Below, piece by piece: positions 60,187 to 64,000 of a stretch of 64,000 nt of DNA; position 1 is the first letter of the stretch; every line of letters starts with the position of its first letter. Both the position numbers and the translations under genes were made by a program. The notes beneath the pieces were generated by a model. The model searched no databases and was not told where the DNA came from. It saw only the letters and a program-made list of their open reading frames with translations. Source of the DNA: F1-120-MAGs238 sp964484185 (lineage in GTDB: Bacteria; Planctomycetota; Phycisphaerae; Phycisphaerales; UBA1924); contig CAZAEQ010000021.1 of NCBI GenBank assembly GCA_964484185.1, positions 12,442 through 76,441 on the forward strand, in the 5' to 3' direction.

Positions 60187-61843
60187 GTCTACCACACTGT
60201 ACCGCCTCTCAACCCTGCTCAGCGTTGCCTTGATCACTGCAATAGCCAGTGCCGGCGCGGCGTTTAAGGTCACGCTTCCCGCAACTCAAAAAGGCCCGGT
60301 CAGCGGCAGGCTTGTCATTACGACCATTGGGCCAGATTCAAAAATGTCCGCTCAGTCCAAGCCGATCGATGGCCCATTCTGGGATGAAGCTCAGCCTTGC
60401 TTTGGGATCACCATCGACAATCTCACGCCTGGCGCGAGCGTTGAATTTACAGATGTTTGCACCTGGCTTGTTGCCAAGCCGTCTGCATTGCCAGCTGGAA
60501 AGTACCGGGCACAGGCTCGCCTGGTTTCAGATCGTCAGCACAGTGATTGGGATAGTTGCCCGGGGAGTCTCTCAAGTCCTGAAGTTGCATTTGAGATTGT
60601 CGCGGACAAGGACGCGGTGGTGGAACTTGTTCTTTCGCAGTCGCCGCGGGTGTCGCCGGAAATCAATGTTGGGCGTGTCGAGTTTGTGAAGATCAAGTCG
60701 GAGTTGCTCTCGCAGTTTCACAAGCGCGATGTTGAGGTCCGGGCTGGCGTTGTACTGCCGATTGATTACGACCCCAAGCGAACGTATCCGACGGTGTATC
60801 ACGTAGCGGGGTTTGGCGGTGATCATCGCGGGGCGTTGCGGCATGCAAATGGCACGATAAGTGCAGCGGCCGAAAGCCCCGCTGGCCAACTATCGCGCAA
60901 TGCGTTTGAGATATTTCTGGATGCAGAATCGCCCAACGGGCACACGCTGCTGGCAGATTCAGAGAACAATGGGCCACGCGGTGCAGCGCTTGTTGGCGAA
61001 TTGATTCCTGAACTAGAGAAGCGATATCCGCTGGCAAAGACTGGCGCAGCTCGTGTGCTTCGCGGCCATTCTTCGGGTGGTTGGGCAACGCTTTGGCTGG
61101 TGACTGAGTATCCCGATGTGTTCGGGGCGACCTGGTCTTCTTCTCCAGATTCGGTCGATTTCCGTCGCTTTCAGCTCACTGATATCTATGCAGACACAAA
61201 CATGTATTTCGCATCTGATCCGGCTATGCCGCGATATCAGTCGCCAGGGGCTTTGCATGCGGCGACCGGTTCGCAGGTCCGCGAACTTTGCAGCTATCGC
61301 AAACTGCAGCGATCAAAAGATGCGCCAACGAGTGTGATTGCGACCATGAGCGCGATGCGGGAGAACTTGCAGGAAGAAGTTCTTGGCCCGGGGAATTCAT
61401 CTGCGCAGCAGTGGGATTCGTGGCAGGCGGTGTTTGGGCCGCGGAATGCAGATGGCAATCCGGCTGCGCTCTTTGACCCAATGACTGGCGTGATTGATGC
61501 AAAAGTGGCGGCGGGGTACCGGAAGTATGACATTGCGGATCGCCTGCGGACCAATCCAAAGAAGTTCGCACCCATATTCGCGCAGCGGGTTCGCTTAGTT
61601 GTTGGTGAACTGGACAACTTCTTTCTCAATGAGGCAGTTGCGCTTTTGAAAGCCGATCTTGAAGCGAACCCGGTTTCGGATGAATTGGTGCCAGAGGGCC
61701 GCCACGGTTACATCAAGATTCTGCCGGGGCATGATCATGGGTCGATCTTCGGCACTCCCGATATCCGCAACATTCCTGCTGAAATGACCGAGCATTTTGT
61801 TCGTATCGGACTGAGCCCGGTACACCAGGCCGAAAAACGGTAA
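60185..61843 (+). CDS. Exported esterase, alpha/beta hydrolase (D1/Fes-like)
   Basis: The 552-residue protein has a signal peptide (L-Y-R-L-S-T-L-L-S-V-A-L-I-T-A-I-A-S-A-G-A). A beta-rich N-terminal domain (about 30-150) comes before a hydrolase domain with Y-H-V-A-G-F-G-G-D-H, L-E-K-R-Y-P-L, the nucleophile elbow R-G-H-S-S-G-G-W-A-T and a C-terminal catalytic-His region G-H-D-H-G-S-I-F. This order matches putative esterases of the D1/enterochelin-esterase group. A periplasmic or extracellular role is likely; the substrate is unknown. A TATCAT box ends five bases before ATG 60185, again compatible with a leaderless message. Confidence 0.87.
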   Translation: MSTTLYRLSTLLSVALITAIASAGAAFKVTLPATQKGPVSGRLVITTIGPDSKMSAQSKPIDGPFWDEAQPCFGITIDNLTPGASVEFTDVCTWLVAKPSALPAGKYRAQARLVSDRQHSDWDSCPGSLSSPEVAFEIVADKDAVVELVLSQSPRVSPEINVGRVEFVKIKSELLSQFHKRDVEVRAGVVLPIDYDPKRTYPTVYHVAGFGGDHRGALRHANGTISAAAESPAGQLSRNAFEIFLDAESPNGHTLLADSENNGPRGAALVGELIPELEKRYPLAKTGAARVLRGHSSGGWATLWLVTEYPDVFGATWSSSPDSVDFRRFQLTDIYADTNMYFASDPAMPRYQSPGALHAATGSQVRELCSYRKLQRSKDAPTSVIATMSAMRENLQEEVLGPGNSSAQQWDSWQAVFGPRNADGNPAALFDPMTGVIDAKVAAGYRKYDIADRLRTNPKKFAPIFAQRVRLVVGELDNFFLNEAVALLKADLEANPVSDELVPEGRHGYIKILPGHDHGSIFGTPDIRNIPAEMTEHFVRIGLSPVHQAEKR

Positions 61844-61898
61844 GTCCTATAAAGCGGAATATTGCAAGCATAATGAATTGCGGTAGCTCACGCACCCG

Positions 61899-62288
61899 AT
61901 GCTACCAGCAGCCATGATACCACACTCTGGACATCTCAAGGCTCCTGGTGAATCCGATGCCTCCAATCGGCGAGCGGCAGGTCGCATTCTTGCTGAGCGA
62001 GTGAAGACCTCGCTTGGTCAAGTTCTGGATTTCTCGTCGATTGGTATGCGTCTGTACTCACCGTTCCTGGCGCCATCCAAAACCAAGTTTCACAACATGA
62101 TTGTCGATGGGCCCGATGGAAAGTTCGTACTTTCCGGCCGCATCATGTGGGTGAAACGCGTCGGAATTTTCGCGCGCGAATTCGGGTTTGAGTACTACGG
62201 ACTCGACGATCAAGCTCGCGAAGGGATCGCAACACTGGCGCGCTACACCATGCAGGTGGAAGTGTGCAGTACCCGCAAAGCGGCATAG
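61899..62288 (+). CDS. PilZ-like small protein
   Basis: The 129-residue protein has N-R-R-A-A-G-R-I-L-A, then V-L-D-F-S-S-I-G-M-R-L and a downstream V-L-S-G-R-I-M-W-V-K-R. These correspond to the RxxxR and (D/N)xSxxG motifs of PilZ domains that bind cyclic di-GMP. The second motif reads D-F-S-S-I-G, which is intact. The start is either ATG 61899 or ATG 61914; neither has a strong ribosome site. No partner gene for motility or polysaccharide export is beside it. Cyclic di-GMP binding is inferred from these residues only. Confidence 0.7.
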   Translation: MLPAAMIPHSGHLKAPGESDASNRRAAGRILAERVKTSLGQVLDFSSIGMRLYSPFLAPSKTKFHNMIVDGPDGKFVLSGRIMWVKRVGIFAREFGFEYYGLDDQAREGIATLARYTMQVEVCSTRKAA

Positions 62289-62324
62289 TGCGGCCTTTTC
62301 GAATTCAGCTCATTCTTGCCAAAT

Positions 62325-63653
62325 TCATGGCGCCCAGACGTTTGCTTCAGTGCGATGATCGTGCACTTCTACGCGTCCGGATGTGTCGCCGCCGTTGAGC
62401 TGGATTTTGCCACTTGCCAGCCCGGGGAAATGCTCGCCCTGCCAGCTTGCTGGATACTTGATGTCATCCATATTCAATGCAGCTTTCGTCGGGAATAGCG
62501 GCTTGAATGTGTCACACATCACGGCGAGTTCCTGCGTGTATGTGGCGGTCAGGCTGGCTTCGAGCGTGCCTGGATGCGGACCGTGTGGAATGCCCTGCGG
62601 ATGCAGTGTCAAGCTGCCGATTTCGATACCTTTGCGGCTGCCGAAATTACCATCGACGTAATAGAGCACTTCATCGCTGTCGAGATTGCTGTGGTTGTAG
62701 GGAACCTTGATCGCCTGCGGGTGATAGTCGAGCATGCGCGGCGCGAATGTGCAGATGACGAAGTTGTGGGCTTCGAAAGTCTGGTGAATCGGCGGCGGCA
62801 TGTGCAGCTTGCCCGTGATCGGTGAGAAATCATCGGCGTTGAAAATGAACGGGTAATAGCACCCGTCCCAGCCCACGATGTCGAGCGGGTGATAGTGGTA
62901 CGTGTATGAGTGGACCAGATCGCGTGCCTTGATCCGCACTTCAAACTCGCCCTTTTCATCCCATGTCAGCGGAGCCTGCGGAATCACAAGGTCGCGCTCG
63001 CAGAACGGGGCGTGCTCAAGATACTGAGCGGTCTTCTTTGCGACATATCCCGGCGGCGGCCCGATGTGCGACCCGTTGCAGGTTTCGATCAGCAGGAATT
63101 TTCCGTAGGGCATATCCGCAATCGGCGGCCCGCCATCGGATGCGGTTCCATCTGCGTTTGCGGTTCGCTTGTCCCAGATGATGGTGTAAATCACGCCCTT
63201 AGGGATCACCAGGTAGTCTTTGGGCTTGAATTTCAATGTGCCCAGCATGGTGTGACACGTGCCAGTGCCAAAGTGAATGAAGAGACATTCATCGCCCTGG
63301 CCGTTCTTGAAGTGATAGTTCAATTGATCCGCGGGATTGCACACGGCCATCTCAACATCTGAATTGCCAAACAGGATCACGCGACCGGTGACGAAATCGC
63401 CGTGCGGCTTCATGGGCGCGGATTTCACATGCCGCATACGCATGATTTCCTGCTCGACGTATTCAGCTTTGGTGCTGTACAGCGGCTTCCACCCGTAGAC
63501 CTGGGTCGGTGGGTGAATGTGATACATGGTGGAAGTCGGCCCCGAAAAGCCTTCGGTGCCGAAAAGTTCTTCGGAGTAGAGGCAGCCATCGGGGCGGCGG
63601 AATTGCACGTGCCGCTTGCGGGGGAGAAGGCCGAGTTTTGTGTAGTAGGGCAT
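62325..63653 (-). CDS. hmgA: Homogentisate 1,2-dioxygenase
   Basis: This 442-residue enzyme opens the ring of homogentisate to maleylacetoacetate in tyrosine/phenylalanine breakdown. Its length fits the family (about 440). Readable landmarks are the N-terminal Y-H-I-H-P-P-T, D-E-C-L-F-I-H-F-G-T-G, and in the C-terminal cupin the iron-ligand region H-Q-T-F-E-A-H-N-F, P-Y-N-H-S-N-L-D-S-D-E-V-L-Y-Y and H-P-Q-G-I-P-H-G-P-H-P-G. ATG 63653 follows AAGGAAAAT. No other tyrosine-degradation gene is in the window. An imperfect 94-base palindrome lies about 85 bases upstream and may be its control region. Confidence 0.94.
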   Translation of the reverse strand: MPYYTKLGLLPRKRHVQFRRPDGCLYSEELFGTEGFSGPTSTMYHIHPPTQVYGWKPLYSTKAEYVEQEIMRMRHVKSAPMKPHGDFVTGRVILFGNSDVEMAVCNPADQLNYHFKNGQGDECLFIHFGTGTCHTMLGTLKFKPKDYLVIPKGVIYTIIWDKRTANADGTASDGGPPIADMPYGKFLLIETCNGSHIGPPPGYVAKKTAQYLEHAPFCERDLVIPQAPLTWDEKGEFEVRIKARDLVHSYTYHYHPLDIVGWDGCYYPFIFNADDFSPITGKLHMPPPIHQTFEAHNFVICTFAPRMLDYHPQAIKVPYNHSNLDSDEVLYYVDGNFGSRKGIEIGSLTLHPQGIPHGPHPGTLEASLTATYTQELAVMCDTFKPLFPTKAALNMDDIKYPASWQGEHFPGLASGKIQLNGGDTSGRVEVHDHRTEANVWAP

Positions 63654-64000
63654 TGGGGATTTTCCTTAAGGGTTCGTTGGCATGGTAGGGAAGTAGGGGC
63701 GTCGGCTAGAACGGGGGATTGCTGGGTACGAAAGCTTGATATTGATTCAGAAACCAAAGGCGCTCACTTTTTTCAAAGATGCTCACTTTTTAGGTGAGCA
63801 TGTGAGCATCTTTTGATTTTGAGTCAATATCGCGGGTGTCGCGCCCAAAGGGCAAGTAAAGAGGAGCAGAACAGTGGAGGTCTCCTGAGGCGACTCGCTT
63901 CGCGACAGGAGAGGAGATGGGAGAGAGTTGAAGGGGGCCACGGGTTTGAAGAGGGCCACCGAGCGTGGCACCCTTGGGGGTTTTGGTCTGAAAATGAGGG
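63654..64000. other. Upstream region of hmgA, no gene seen
   Basis: These 347 bases to the window edge hold no supportable gene. The first 180 bases contain the imperfect palindrome at 63738-63831. The rest is G-rich and purine-skewed on the + strand, with short inverted repeats such as GCGACTCGCTTCGCGAC, but no clear terminator or promoter. Confidence 0.5.
63738..63831. repeat. 94-base imperfect palindrome upstream of hmgA
   Basis: The arms 63738-63767 and 63802-63831 pair at about 24 of 30 positions. They begin GATATTGATTC and end GAGTCAATATC, and each carries a GCTCAC/GTGAGC hexamer. Two more copies of that hexamer lie in the centre (63781-63786 and 63794-63799), giving four in alternating orientation. 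It may be a multi-site operator or a small repeat element. Confidence 0.7.

Noticed and set aside
1..64000. tRNA, rRNA or CRISPR array
   Set aside because: Gaps between genes were read for T-loop (GTTCRA), rRNA-like conserved runs and spaced repeats; none was convincing.

Overview
The window looks like a chromosome segment of a planctomycete, most likely class Phycisphaerae. Several exported proteins end in a duplicated Ca-binding dockerin-like module (repeats of the type D-F-N-x-D-G...D-F-F-D-Y-L-D-F-V-D) followed by a terminal Gly-Cys or Pro-Cys, the 'GC-type dockerin' arrangement known from that class. Others end in PEP-CTERM-like tails (Pro-x-Pro, a short hydrophobic stretch, then an Arg cluster). 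Gene density is high and both strands are used in small blocks. I saw no tRNA, rRNA or CRISPR array.

Layout. 1-3.2 kb: two divergent genes for secreted repeat proteins, the first cut by the window edge. 3.2-9.8 kb: an HNH nuclease, a relic of an ABC ATPase 3' end, a subtilase whose signal peptide is broken at an 11-base C/G run, a PEP-CTERM protein, a LolD/LolC-like ABC pair and an SDR oxidoreductase. 9.8-17 kb: PfkB kinase, lipoprotein hydrolase, ribosomal protein S1 with a clear terminator, and a hybrid histidine kinase. 17-22.5 kb: two PEP-CTERM proteins, an unusual hairpin-rich stretch (about 19.42-19.98 kb), a low-complexity/coiled-coil protein and another exported protein. 22.5-25.7 kb: a DUF433/DUF5615 toxin-antitoxin-like pair and uvrB with an overlapping membrane microprotein gene. 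25.7-31 kb: two tandem dockerin-anchored paralogues, MgtC and an exported metalloprotease-like protein. 31-36.4 kb: a PadR regulator with two related membrane proteins, and a DUF2891 protein. 36.4-38.3 kb: arsenic genes arsR-arsC-arsM. 38.4-41 kb: a third secreted repeat protein.

41.3-59.3 kb: ten same-strand genes, several joined by 4-base start/stop overlaps. They encode a permease, an NHL-repeat lipoprotein, a double-VWA membrane protein, a MoxR ATPase, a DUF58 protein, a BatA-like VWA protein, an 800-residue membrane protein, an ABC ATPase, an internally duplicated ABC-2 permease and a 918-residue exported protein. MoxR, DUF58 and VWA proteins are a known chaperone-like set. Their tight coupling here to an ABC exporter-type pair and two large uncharacterised envelope proteins is the best candidate for an under-described system. 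59.3-64 kb: a methyltransferase and an esterase whose divergent ATG codons overlap, a PilZ-like protein, homogentisate dioxygenase, and a 94-base imperfect palindrome upstream of it.

Regulation. Three genes (arsR, mgtC, the DUF433 gene) have good -10 boxes only 6-8 bases before the start codon, which suggests leaderless transcripts. arsR and padR carry inverted repeats suited to autoregulation. Functional names come from motifs read by eye; no database search was possible.
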